64,000 nucleotides of DNA from an uncultured Polaribacter sp. (GCA_943788045.1 CALSOT010000006.1:248001-312000), one strand, 5' to 3'; counted from the stretch's first letter, positions 17,824 to 25,261 are shown. Notes: generated from the letters alone by a model not told the origin. Translations and numbers: made by a program.

Positions 17824-18241
17824 GAGGTAGGTGCTGTTCTTGGCCAGGACCTAAATGAATATCCGTACCTTGCGCATAGGCGTGTGCTTGAATACTTGCG
17901 GGTTCGCTTGAGTTATAATGAACATTTACATTATCTAGTGATTGACCTGACAGGTTTTCCATGCCTGTTTTTAAATTATCGGGCAAACCAGTGTTGTTTT
18001 CTTTTAGCTGTAAAGGTTCTTGTTGTTGAGAAGTATAATCTTCGGCCATTTCCTGCAATTGAGCGGATTGGTTTACTTGTAGACTATTATTTGCAATCTC
18101 TTGCAATTTTAATTGAGCAATAGCCTCAGGTCGATTGTCAACAAACTTCAAAGTAGACTCACTCTTAATCTTTCCTTGAGTTTCGCTATCTGAAAAAGAT
18201 TGGCTCTTACTCTCTTTTTTTTTGTGAGCGTGAGTATTCAT
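17741..18241 (-). CDS. N-terminal piece of a frameshifted cargo: leader plus DUF4157
   Basis: A 166-residue frame with the shared leader (FVDNRPEAIAQLKLQEIANN at about 34-53, then QVNQSAQLQEMAE), the conserved linker (NNTGLPDNLKTGMENLSGQS) and DUF4157 with HEAWH instead of the HELGH of the two other cargos. It runs off frame at a run of six A on the coding strand (17755-17760): removing one A restores KVNINDD, the expected continuation, in the downstream frame. So the protein ends about 11 residues after GRVQ with a non-native tail. A sequencing indel, true decay or polymerase slippage at the A-run could explain it. Confidence 0.8.
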   Translation of the reverse strand: MNTHAHKKKESKSQSFSDSETQGKIKSESTLKFVDNRPEAIAQLKLQEIANNSLQVNQSAQLQEMAEDYTSQQQEPLQLKENNTGLPDNLKTGMENLSGQSLDNVNVHYNSSEPASIQAHAYAQGTDIHLGPGQEQHLPHEAWHVVQQKQGRVQPTIQTKEKSEYQ

Positions 18242-18596
18242 AATTTATTTTTTTTATGGCATTAATATATCGCCTTTAAAGAGCTAATATTCCAAATATA
18301 CTTAAAAACTTCGTTTAAACAAAGTTAAAGGATGGTTGTATTTTCAAGGATATTTTACATATACTAATGAAAAAGGACCTGCCGCTCAATATTTCAACAA
18401 TAAAATACAGCGGTTTGTAAAACAATTATTTTAAAATAAAACGGATTAAGAAATTTTATATAATACTTCTGAGTTAATTCTTAAAATAATTAAATGCTAT
18501 AAAATATATTTTATTGTAATTTTTATAAATAATTTGCAGAAAATAGGTGCTAAAAGAATAAATATCAAATTTTAAGATGTATCGCAATTTTTGAAG
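18242..18596. other. Intergenic region, no gene seen
   Basis: About 355 AT-rich bases upstream of the frameshifted cargo. No protein-like frame, hairpin or repeat was found. The promoter of the cargo and its YbjN-like partner should lie here. Confidence 0.45.
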
Positions 18597-18652
18597 TGCA
18601 CATTGTAGGATTCGAACCTACACGAACTATTGTTCACCAGCCACTCAATTTT
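18597..18652 (-). tRNA. 3' fragment of a tRNA-Leu gene
   Basis: On the minus strand this reads TTGAGTGGCTGGTGAAC, a short loop, GTTCGTG, then a perfect T-arm (GTAGG TTCGAAT CCTAC) and AATGTGCA. The long variable arm (TGGTGAAC...GTTCG) and the T-arm fit a leucine tRNA. The D-arm, the anticodon stem 5' side and the 5' acceptor strand are absent upstream. Such 3' pieces are left where an element integrates into a tRNA gene. It differs from the intact tRNA-Leu at 26.6 kb, so it came from another isoacceptor. Confidence 0.65.
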
Positions 18653-19198
18653 ATGTGTTTGTTTTTAGAAATTAAACACTGTTTTTACGATTATTAAAAT
18701 GTAAGTGTTTTTTATAATTATCTTAAAAGTGATACGGCATTACTTTTAAATTGAATGAATTATAAAGAATAAATGTAATAAAAATAACAACACAAATTAT
18801 TGATTTCTAAATTTTATTCTAGAGCAGAAATTAAGGAACCATCATTAACAAAAAACCTAAGTCAAAAAAAATCTCCTACCTTTTAATATAGCAATCACAG
18901 TTTTAGAATTAATGTAACATCTTACACAATCTGATAATTGTCACGTTTAATTTAATATTGTTTTTATAATTTTATATGAAATTGAGATATTCAAATAAAA
19001 ATTGCTATAAGTTTTGAAAACCTCCATCATTTATAAAAATAATAATAAAGTAGTTATATTCCTTATTTTGGAAGTTGACAAAAGCAAGTATTATAAGTTT
19101 ATAATTTAGTAGAGCATAATATTGAATGCATGGGGATATCGCATTGTAAAGTTATTACTATTGGCATTTGATAACCATATAACTAAAAATAAAAAAGT
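18653..19198. other. Intergenic region, no gene seen
   Basis: About 545 bases, extremely AT-rich with many stops in all frames. I see no gene, hairpin or repeat that I can support. Confidence 0.45.
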
Positions 19199-19351
19199 AT
19201 GAAAAAACAAAAAAGGACACCAGAAATGGTAAATGGGATTGCTATTTTAGAAGGAAAAACATTTACAAGGAAAGGAAAAAGTGGTTACAATAAAGGTGAA
19301 ATAGAAAACCATAAGGAAGATTTAAATGTAATACGTTTCAATCTGCGGTAA
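19199..19351 (+). CDS. Tiny hypothetical frame (doubtful)
   Basis: A 50-codon frame, ATG to TAA, encoding a Lys-rich peptide (MKKQKRTPEMVNGIAILEGK and a GKSGYNKGEIENHKED part). It is preceded by AT-rich DNA and its last codons overlap a truncated transposase start on the other strand, so its end may have been created by an insertion. No domain is recognised. It may be the surviving N-terminus of a longer gene. Confidence 0.3.
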   Translation: MKKQKRTPEMVNGIAILEGKTFTRKGKSGYNKGEIENHKEDLNVIRFNLR

Positions 19352-19428
19352 AAGTTGTCTTTTGGGATTCGTTCACTTAATTGAAAATGAGCAAATAGTT
19401 TTTCTTGGTATTCTTTTTTGCCTTGCAT
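19335..19428 (-). pseudogene. Truncated transposase start (IS1182/IS5-like)
   Basis: On the minus strand from ATG 19428: MQGKKEYQEKLFAHFQLSER, then IPKDNFYRRLK, after which the frame leaves any transposase-like sequence. The opening strongly resembles the N-terminus of IS1182-type transposases (a FQLSERIP..NFYRRLK-like helix pair before the DDE domain). About 31 residues remain of several hundred, so it is a dead end-fragment of an insertion sequence. Confidence 0.55.
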
Positions 19429-19487
19429 ATATAAATTAAAAATAAAAAGTTTTTATTTGTATTATTTTATCACAAGTTGTGCAACAG

Positions 19488-19613
19488 GCACAACGTGTAT
19501 AATTAATTGCTTGGGCAATTGCCTACTTGGAAAATTCCTTCGGAATTTTCTCTCTCGTTTTTATTTACTAAATTAGGTGCTTAAAACACGCAACTAATCA
19601 TACACAAACCGTT
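19488..19613. repeat. Inverted-repeat element with nested palindromes (MITE-like)
   Basis: Outer arms: GTGTATAATTAATTGC (19495-19510) and, inverted, GTGTATGATTAGTTGC (complement of 19590-19605), 14 of 16 matching. Inside are a perfect palindrome GGCAATTGCC (19514-19523) and a perfect hairpin with 8-bp arms, AAAATTCC-TTC-GGAATTTT (19531-19549). There is no coding frame. The structure suggests a small non-autonomous element or a mobile intergenic repeat, lying between the truncated transposase and the first IS3 copy. Confidence 0.55.
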
Positions 19614-19662
19614 TAAGTAATTCTGACCCGTCCTGAATAAAGGCTACATAATTTTAAACATT

Positions 19663-20004
19663 ATGTATAGAAATGACAAAGTAATTAGACGGTATTCAGA
19701 ACCTTTTAAACTGAAAATTTTAGCCGAACTTACAACCGGAAAACACACAAAGAGCGAACTTTGTAAACTCTACTCTATTGCACCTACAACGGTCAATGAG
19801 TGGATTAAAAAGTACAATCGTAAAGACTTAATGAACACCAGAGTAAAAGTGGAAACTAAAGACGAAATATCTAGAATTAAAGCACTTCAAAAAGAGATTG
19901 AACAGCTTAAAAAACTACTACTTAAAAAGGATCTGGATGCTATGGTATTAGATTCTTACCTAGAAGTAGCTGCTGAAGATCTAGGATACAAATCTGTTAG
20001 CTGA
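19663..20004 (+). CDS. IS3-family transposase OrfA (damaged C-terminus)
   Basis: A 113-residue helix-turn-helix protein (YSEPFKLKILAELTTGKHTK, SELCKLYSIAPTTVNEWIKK) followed by a leucine-zipper-like coiled coil (IKALQKEIEQLKKLLLKKDL). This is the DNA-binding OrfA of an IS3-type element. It ends early at TGA 20002. In the next frame the expected OrfA tail ELKKKLSIKP and stop follow, with an A-run that would be the site of the usual -1 frameshift into OrfB. One extra T near 19997-20000 explains the early stop. The possible left end of the element is near 19622 (TGACCCGTCCTGAATAAAGG). Confidence 0.75.
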   Translation: MYRNDKVIRRYSEPFKLKILAELTTGKHTKSELCKLYSIAPTTVNEWIKKYNRKDLMNTRVKVETKDEISRIKALQKEIEQLKKLLLKKDLDAMVLDSYLEVAAEDLGYKSVS

Positions 20005-20184
20005 ACTAAAAAAAAAGTTAAGTATAAAGCCTTAATTAAAGCCAAAGAGAAATCTAAGGGATTTGCTTCTTTAACTACTATAACTCATTGTTTTGGACTT
20101 AAACGTGATGCGTATTATAAATACAAATCTAGAACTGATAATCGTTTAAAGATAGAACAACAGATTATAAGTATTGTTGTATAA
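20005..20184 (+). pseudogene. IS3-family transposase OrfB, 5' fragment
   Basis: This stretch reads KYKALIKAKEKSKGFASLTT, then CFGLKRDAYYKYKSR and EQQIISIVV followed by a stop at 20182-20184. It is the N-terminal helix-turn-helix part of an IS3 OrfB. The DDE domain that should follow is missing. The break coincides with the left end of the next insertion sequence at about 20186, and no remainder of this OrfB is found beyond that element's right end, so a deletion accompanied or followed the insertion. Confidence 0.7.
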
Positions 20185-20262
20185 CGTCAGCAAAAAGTGA
20201 ACTAATTATCACTTTAATATAAGAGAGAGGTTTTATTATTTTTACAAACCTTTAAATCTTAA

Positions 20263-20613
20263 ATGATGAAAAACAAGAAAAGTGCCAGTGCTTTAATTAG
20301 CGACTTAAAACGTAAGACAAGAAAAGCTTACAATTCAGAAGACAAAATCAGGATTATTATTGAAGGAATGCGTGGTGAAACTACCATTGCAGAATTGTGT
20401 CGAAAAGAAAGCATCCATCAAGCTAATTACTACAAATGGTCCAAAGATTTCATGGAAGCAGGAAAGCGCAGGCTAAATGGAGATACGATGCGAGAAGCTA
20501 ACACATCGGAGGTTCACAAACTCAAAGGTGAGAATGGTACTTTAAAAGAGTTGGTTGCAGAGCTTTCTTTAGAAGTTCGGTTTCTGAAAAAAAACTTACG
20601 TGGAGACGAGTAA
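20263..20613 (+). CDS. IS3-family transposase OrfA
   Basis: A 116-residue protein: basic N-terminus, a helix-turn-helix (YNSEDKIRIIIEGMRGETTI, AELCRKESIHQANYYKWSKD) and a C-terminal coiled coil (ELVAELSLEVRFLKKNLRG). This is the DNA-binding subunit of an IS3-type transposase. It is followed 14 bp later by the catalytic frame, and it ends without an obvious slippery run into it, so the two may be made as separate proteins. The frame is intact. Confidence 0.85.
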   Translation: MMKNKKSASALISDLKRKTRKAYNSEDKIRIIIEGMRGETTIAELCRKESIHQANYYKWSKDFMEAGKRRLNGDTMREANTSEVHKLKGENGTLKELVAELSLEVRFLKKNLRGDE

Positions 20614-20627
20614 AAAGAGAGAAGTAT

Positions 20628-21593
20628 ATGCACTATAGTCAATCAGAAAAGTACGAAATGATACAACTTGTTGAGCAGTCTGATCTTGGAATAAACCGAA
20701 CACTCAAAGAGCTTAAAATCAATAAGACAACCTTTTATAATTGGTATAATTTATATACCCAAAAAGGCTTTGAAGGTCTAGCTCGTAAGAAATCAGAGAG
20801 AGTTGGGACTTGGAATAAGATAAATATCGTCGATAGAGACAAAGTAGTTGAAATTGCGTTAGAAAAGCCTGAGTTATCTTCTAGGGAGGTTGCTTGGCAT
20901 ATTACGGATAATTACAACTATTATATCAGCGAGTCAAGTGTCTATCGGATTTTAAAGGAAAATGGATTCATATCATCGCCTTCATTTAGAATAATGAGTG
21001 CTTCGGATAGTTTTCACGATAAAACAACTGCCGTGAATCAAATGTGGCAAACTGATTTTACTTATTTCAAAATATTTGGTTGGGGTTGGTATTATTTATC
21101 AACTATTTTGGATGATTACAGTCGTTACATTGTTACATGGAAGCTTTGTTCAACAATGAGAGCAGAAGATGTCACCAATACAATCGATGCAGCTATTGCA
21201 TTTTCTGGAGTTAATGAAAAATCAATGCCTAGGTTGTTGTCAGACAATGGGTCTTGTTACATCTCACACGAGTTAGCAGACTATATCGGAGAGAAAAACA
21301 TGAAACATATCAGAGGAAGACCATTACATCCTCAAACTCAGGGCAAAATTGAACGTTATCATAGATCAATGAAAAACATTGTAAAACTTGATAATTACTT
21401 TAGCCCTGGACAATTAGAAGAAAAAATGAAAGAATTTGTTCAGTATTACAATTATGAACGATATCATGAATCTTTAAAAAATGTAACTCCAGCAGAAGTA
21501 TATTTTGGAACAGCCGAAAGAAAATTAAGAAAACGAAAAATGACAAAAAATATGACTTTGAAAGCTAGAAAAAAACAGTATCAAAATTTTTAA
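20628..21593 (+). CDS. IS3-family transposase OrfB (DDE integrase core)
   Basis: A 321-residue protein with an N-terminal helix-turn-helix (LGINRTLKELKINKTTFYNW) and an rve integrase core. The catalytic triad is visible: first Asp in MWQTDFTYFK, second in LLSDNGSCYIS, and Glu in QGKIERYHRSMKN, about 35 residues after the second Asp as expected. The integrase C-terminal YYNYERYHESLKNVTPAEVY is also typical. It cuts and joins the element ends together with OrfA. The frame is full-length and undamaged, unlike the other transposases in this region. Confidence 0.88.
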   Translation: MHYSQSEKYEMIQLVEQSDLGINRTLKELKINKTTFYNWYNLYTQKGFEGLARKKSERVGTWNKINIVDRDKVVEIALEKPELSSREVAWHITDNYNYYISESSVYRILKENGFISSPSFRIMSASDSFHDKTTAVNQMWQTDFTYFKIFGWGWYYLSTILDDYSRYIVTWKLCSTMRAEDVTNTIDAAIAFSGVNEKSMPRLLSDNGSCYISHELADYIGEKNMKHIRGRPLHPQTQGKIERYHRSMKNIVKLDNYFSPGQLEEKMKEFVQYYNYERYHESLKNVTPAEVYFGTAERKLRKRKMTKNMTLKARKKQYQNF

Positions 21594-21672
21594 CTAAATT
21601 AGCAGAAACATCTCTTAAATTTTGAGCGAAAAAGTTCATTTTTATTTGACTACATACATTTACAATGAATTG

Positions 21673-22419
21673 ATGATTTTAAAAAACGATTTTAAATACA
21701 TTTTGGGAAAATTATTACCACTTACATTTTGTTTCTTTTTAACTTTCATTTCTTCTGCTCAAATAACAAGAAATAAAGTAGAGAATATTTTAAATGAAAT
21801 CATAGAAATAAACAGCTATGCAACTAAGGGGGAAACTAAAAAATTACTGTTGTTTTTTGAAAATAATAATTTATCAAAAAACCCTGATTACGACGATGGT
21901 TTAAGTTATATAAAATATTACCCTGATAATGATCTTGATTACTTGATTACAATAGAGAAAACTGAAATTGAATGCATTTTGGTTAAAAAATTTAATATGC
22001 AATGGAATAAATTTGAGGTTAAGATTGTATATGACAAGCTTAAATCAATGATGGGACTACCACCCAAAACCTTCTATCAAGCTAATAAACAGCTAAAAGA
22101 AGAATCTAAAAAAATCAATTCAACTTATATTGTAAAAGATATTTCAAATGATGAATTTATTGTAATAAATAATAAAGGTAAAATAAGATATGTGAAATCT
22201 AAGTTCGCAGATGTTTTTAGCAAAAACCCAAAATTTGGCGAAAGTAGATATTTTAAATACAATTTCGTATATGTTTATCCATACAATGAAAACGCAGTTT
22301 TTAATTTAACTTTTGAGTATTTTATTGACAATGACGGAAATTATACAATGTCGTTTAAAGTACCATTAAAACAAAACAATTTAGATGCTAATATTCGAAT
22401 TGATCCAAACAAAATATAA
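21673..22419 (+). CDS. Secreted protein of unknown function
   Basis: From ATG 21673 the protein is 248 residues long with a clear signal peptide (LLPLTFCFFLTFISSAQ, cleavage after SSAQ-like end). An upstream TTG at 21622 would add 17 residues encoded by the end of the insertion sequence and is unlikely to be the native start. The mature part is mixed alpha/beta, rich in Lys, Asn and Tyr, with a MMGLPPKTFYQ segment and a strand-rich C-terminal half. No domain is recognised. It overlaps the next gene by 35 bp, so they are probably co-translated. The insertion sequence immediately upstream may have replaced its promoter. Confidence 0.65.
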   Translation: MILKNDFKYILGKLLPLTFCFFLTFISSAQITRNKVENILNEIIEINSYATKGETKKLLLFFENNNLSKNPDYDDGLSYIKYYPDNDLDYLITIEKTEIECILVKKFNMQWNKFEVKIVYDKLKSMMGLPPKTFYQANKQLKEESKKINSTYIVKDISNDEFIVINNKGKIRYVKSKFADVFSKNPKFGESRYFKYNFVYVYPYNENAVFNLTFEYFIDNDGNYTMSFKVPLKQNNLDANIRIDPNKI

Positions 22420-22996
22420 GTTCATTTTTTTCATTTTATTAAATCTAGGAATATCAAAAGCATTTTCACAAAGATCAGATAAAACAAATCCCTTCTCTTA
22501 TGCAGGTATCTATAATTTATCCCCTTTAGATCTCAAGGAATTTGTTAATGCATTTTACTTTGATTTTTATGTAAATAATCCAGCATATAGAAACAAAGAC
22601 TTTGTTAAACTATCATTAGAAACTTATGACGCCTTAAATACAAGAATCTATTTTAAAAAGATTCAAGAAAATCAAAAAAAAGAAGAAACAAACACTTTGG
22701 CAATTGCCTGGGGTATGTTTGATAATTGCAGAGTTCAAATTCAAATTGATAAAAAAAATTGGTTAGAAGCGGACAATGTCAGACGATTATGGGTTATTTA
22801 TCATGAATTGGCACATGACATTTTTAACATAAAGCACGGAGAAGGAGGACCATTAATGGCTCCTTCTATTCCTCCATTTATTGACGAAACATTATTTATT
22901 CAAGCAAAAGACCAACTGATGCAAATTGTTTCAAAAAACAATTCGTCATTTAAATGTAAAAAAGATTTTACTGAATTAGACTCTATATTAAATTAG
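22385..22996 (+). CDS. Predicted secreted zinc metalloprotease-like protein
   Basis: A 203-residue protein with a signal peptide (KFIFFILLNLGISKAFSQ). At residues 140-151 it has HELAHDIFNIKH, which fits the extended zinc site HExxHxxxxxH, followed by GEGGPLMAP, where the Met could form the Met-turn of metzincin-like enzymes. The rest is mainly helical and unrecognised. The start overlaps the preceding gene by 35 bp. A peptidase role outside the cytoplasm is inferred from the signal peptide and motif. There are no other family matches I can name. Confidence 0.65.
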   Translation: MLIFELIQTKYKFIFFILLNLGISKAFSQRSDKTNPFSYAGIYNLSPLDLKEFVNAFYFDFYVNNPAYRNKDFVKLSLETYDALNTRIYFKKIQENQKKEETNTLAIAWGMFDNCRVQIQIDKKNWLEADNVRRLWVIYHELAHDIFNIKHGEGGPLMAPSIPPFIDETLFIQAKDQLMQIVSKNNSSFKCKKDFTELDSILN

Positions 22997-23110
22997 GTGT
23001 TTTACCTAAAATAAGGTAGGTTTTCATTGTAATAACTAGCAACTTTTACCCAATCAATAACTAAAGATAATGATTGTTTTATATTACCAGATTTTAATAA
23101 TGTTTCAAAT

Positions 23111-23392
23111 TTATTTTTTTTGATATGTATTAGCAGATACAGCTGCTAATAACAAATTATTATTTATATTATTACCATTTATTAATTTCCAATAAGCAGA
23201 ACATTGTTTGTTAATTTCTTGAGAAACTAATTGATTATTTGTCCCGTATTTTTTTAATGATAAAATTCTAATTGATTGGTAGGTATCATGACCTGTATTC
23301 ATTAAAATTTTAGCATCATTATTCAATTGGCCAAATGCATGAAAATTAAAAAAAAGTGATGTTAAAACTAAAATTCTAAAATCTAATTTCAT
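23111..23392 (-). CDS. Small secreted protein of unknown function
   Basis: A 93-residue protein with a signal peptide (FRILVLTSLFFNFHAFGQ). The mature part is about 75 residues, helical, with one Cys and an NGNNINNN stretch. It starts 17 bp inside the end of the preceding minus-strand gene, which suggests they belong to one operon. No domain is recognised. Confidence 0.55.
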   Translation of the reverse strand: MKLDFRILVLTSLFFNFHAFGQLNNDAKILMNTGHDTYQSIRILSLKKYGTNNQLVSQEINKQCSAYWKLINGNNINNNLLLAAVSANTYQKK

Positions 23393-23829
23393 TTTTCTTA
23401 ATAAGTTTTTCTAATATATATGATCTAATAAAGTTCCCTTTTGCTTGATGTATTAAAATATTAAACTTCATAAAAGCTCCTTTTTTAAAAGTAATCGTTG
23501 CAACAACCTTATTGTCATTTTGAAGATCAGAGATAGTAACTGAGTAATGTTTAATTTCAAATAAATATCTTCCATTAGCTCTGACACCAACATTAGATTC
23601 TGAATAATCACCCACATCAAATCCGGCTTCGAAAAGTGAATTAGACCAAGCGTTTTCGGTGTCACTAATTCTTCCAGATGCATAATATGGAACAAATGTT
23701 GCCTTTAAATCAAGACCTCTATTAATAATTTTGATTTCTCTTTTTTTGATTTCTTTCATCTCTTTCTTGGAGAAACTGAGCATTTGTGTTAATACAAAAC
23801 CCAATAATCAATATGAATATATTTTTCAT
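23376..23829 (-). pseudogene. Secreted protein gene, frameshifted paralogue of its neighbour
   Basis: The start at 23829 gives a perfect signal peptide (MKNIFILIIGFCINTNAQF) but runs into the wrong frame. The adjacent frame carries the mature part from SKKEMKEIKK onward to a stop at 23376. Removing one T in the TTT near 23776-23780 would join them as NAQFSKKEMKEI. The mature part is a paralogue of the next gene upstream (shared patterns: KI.N.GL.L, N.W..S.F..., GDYS, GRY, a SDL/KDA turn, VATITF/VAFLEW). Without the signal peptide the frame could start at ATG 23804, but that product would stay in the cytoplasm. Confidence 0.6.
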
Positions 23830-23991
23830 AATTAATTTGATTTACTACATTGCAATTTACAACTAATTATGTATTGATAAAGAATAATACTCTAGAAATG
23901 TAAGCTTAACCTACTTAAGAGGCGCAGAAATAGCTGAATTGAAAGAAGAAGATATGCCTATGGTTTAGTTGTTCTTAAGACCTTTAAACTA

Positions 23992-24441
23992 TTAGTTACT
24001 TTCAATAAGCGATTTAATGATATACTTTCGTTTGGCTTTGTTTGTATCATTTGTTAATGTTCCAATTCCTGATGGCCCTATCCATTCGAGAAAAGCAACT
24101 GTCTTAAAGTTATTTGATGCGTCTTTTATAGTCATAGAATTTTTATCAATGTTTACTTGATATCGGCCATCAATTATTAAATATCCATCTTCTATACTGT
24201 AATCTCCTGTATTAAGATTAGATTTAAAAAATGATGTGTTCCAATTCTTTTCAGTGTTTTCGTTATAACTTGCATCCCAATTACCACCGAAGCTGCCAAC
24301 AATAACAAATTTATCATCAAGGTTTAGCCCTTTATTTACTATCTCTAGTTTCAGTTTTCTTTGAAGCTTCTTATCCTCTTTAGATTGACCAATCATAAGA
24401 TAAGGGATTAGTAACATAATTGTAAATAATAGCTTTTTCAT
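23992..24441 (-). CDS. Secreted protein of unknown function (intact paralogue)
   Basis: A 149-residue protein with a signal peptide (KLLFTIMLLIPYLMIGQS). The mature domain begins with a charged helix (KEDKKLQRKLKLEIVNKG) and continues as beta strands (VIVGSFGGNWDAS, GDYSIEDGYLIIDGRYQV, SMTIKDASNNFKTVAFLEW), ending in a helix. It is paralogous to the frameshifted gene at 23.4-23.8 kb. The layout suggests a small extracytoplasmic beta domain. No family name is recognised. Confidence 0.65.
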   Translation of the reverse strand: MKKLLFTIMLLIPYLMIGQSKEDKKLQRKLKLEIVNKGLNLDDKFVIVGSFGGNWDASYNENTEKNWNTSFFKSNLNTGDYSIEDGYLIIDGRYQVNIDKNSMTIKDASNNFKTVAFLEWIGPSGIGTLTNDTNKAKRKYIIKSLIESN

Positions 24442-24479
24442 AATTTTTTTTTCAAATATAAAAAAATAAACCTAAAAAT

Positions 24480-24991
24480 ATCAATGCAGCATAAAACATT
24501 ATTCCATAACCTTAACTATATTCATTCAAGTTGATGATGACCATATCGATTCTTTTAATGATTACTACGATGAGCATACAGGTAGAAGAGTGAAAGAACC
24601 TTACAATCATATTAACTGGTTACACAAAGCTATTAAAGAGCCTAATTTTAATCTTTGTCAATGCTTATTTGGTTTGCACCTGATTAATGAAGACTACCAA
24701 AAAGAGATTGCTATTGTAGAAAGTGAAAAGACTGCAATAACTATGAGTATTTATGTACCTGATTATATTTGGTTAGCTACTGGTAGTAGCGGTAATTTTA
24801 AATACAAACTATTAGAACCACTTAAAAAAAGAAACTGTTTTGCATTTCCTGATAACGGCGAATTTACAAACTGGAGCAACAAAGCAAAAGAACTAAAAAG
24901 TAAAGGTTTTAAAATTGAAGTCAGTAATATATTAGAGCAATCGAAATTTAAAAAAGGTTTTGATTTAGCAGATTATTATTTCAATAGTTGA
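24480..24991 (+). pseudogene. DUF6371/Toprim-like mobile-element protein, C-terminal fragment
   Basis: The open frame begins without a usable start. It reads TIFIQVDDDHIDSF, then DEHTGRRVKEPYNHINWLHK, NLCQCLFGLHL, and a Toprim-like strand with acidic residue IAIVESEKTAI, then YIWLATGSSGN, FAFPDNGEFTNWSNKAKEL and a GFDLADYYF end. This is the C-terminal part of DUF6371-type primase-like proteins carried by Bacteroidota conjugative or mobilisable elements. The zinc-finger N-terminus is missing. A GTG at 24590 could serve as start of a 133-residue protein, but the family match begins before it, so this is a truncated remnant. Confidence 0.65.
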
Positions 24992-25128
24992 TTTATAATT
25001 TTCATACACGCGCGAACAGATAGTACCGAACTCAGTATTTTAAAATAATATATTGCCTATTCAAAAAGGTTGTTTATATCTATAGAGTTAAGAACATAAT
25101 AATTCTTTTCATTTTCATAACGAAAATT

Positions 25129-25161
25129 ACCACTTCTTCGGAGGTGTTTTTTTTTAATAGA
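25129..25161 (+). terminator. Possible terminator hairpin
   Basis: CACTTC, loop TTCG, GAGGTG (one G-T pair) followed by nine T. A short but plausible intrinsic terminator downstream of the Toprim fragment. Confidence 0.4.
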
Positions 25162-25216
25162 ATTCTACTAAAATAACATTATACGAGTTTAATCTTTTTT
25201 CCCAATAAGATTATTA

Positions 25217-25248
25217 GTTGCAAATAATATTTAAGTTAATTATATTTG
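25217..25248 (+). promoter_or_regulatory. Bacteroidota-type promoter of the lipocalin-like gene
   Basis: A TATATTTG box (25241-25248) matches TAnnTTTG, with a TTG about 20 bp upstream. It lies 13 bp before the ATG. Confidence 0.5.
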
Positions 25249-25261
25249 AATAAAAAACATT

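Larger units (their letters stand above)
20186..21650 (+). mobile_element. IS3-type insertion sequence, apparently complete
   Basis: About 1.46 kb holding two transposase frames. Imperfect inverted ends can be aligned: GTCAGCAAAAAGTGAACT at 20186-20203 and the complement of 21633-21650, GTCAAATAAAAATGAACT, 14 of 18 matching. Both frames are intact, so the copy may be active. The exact terminal bases are not certain. It truncates an older IS3 element on its left. Confidence 0.65.
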
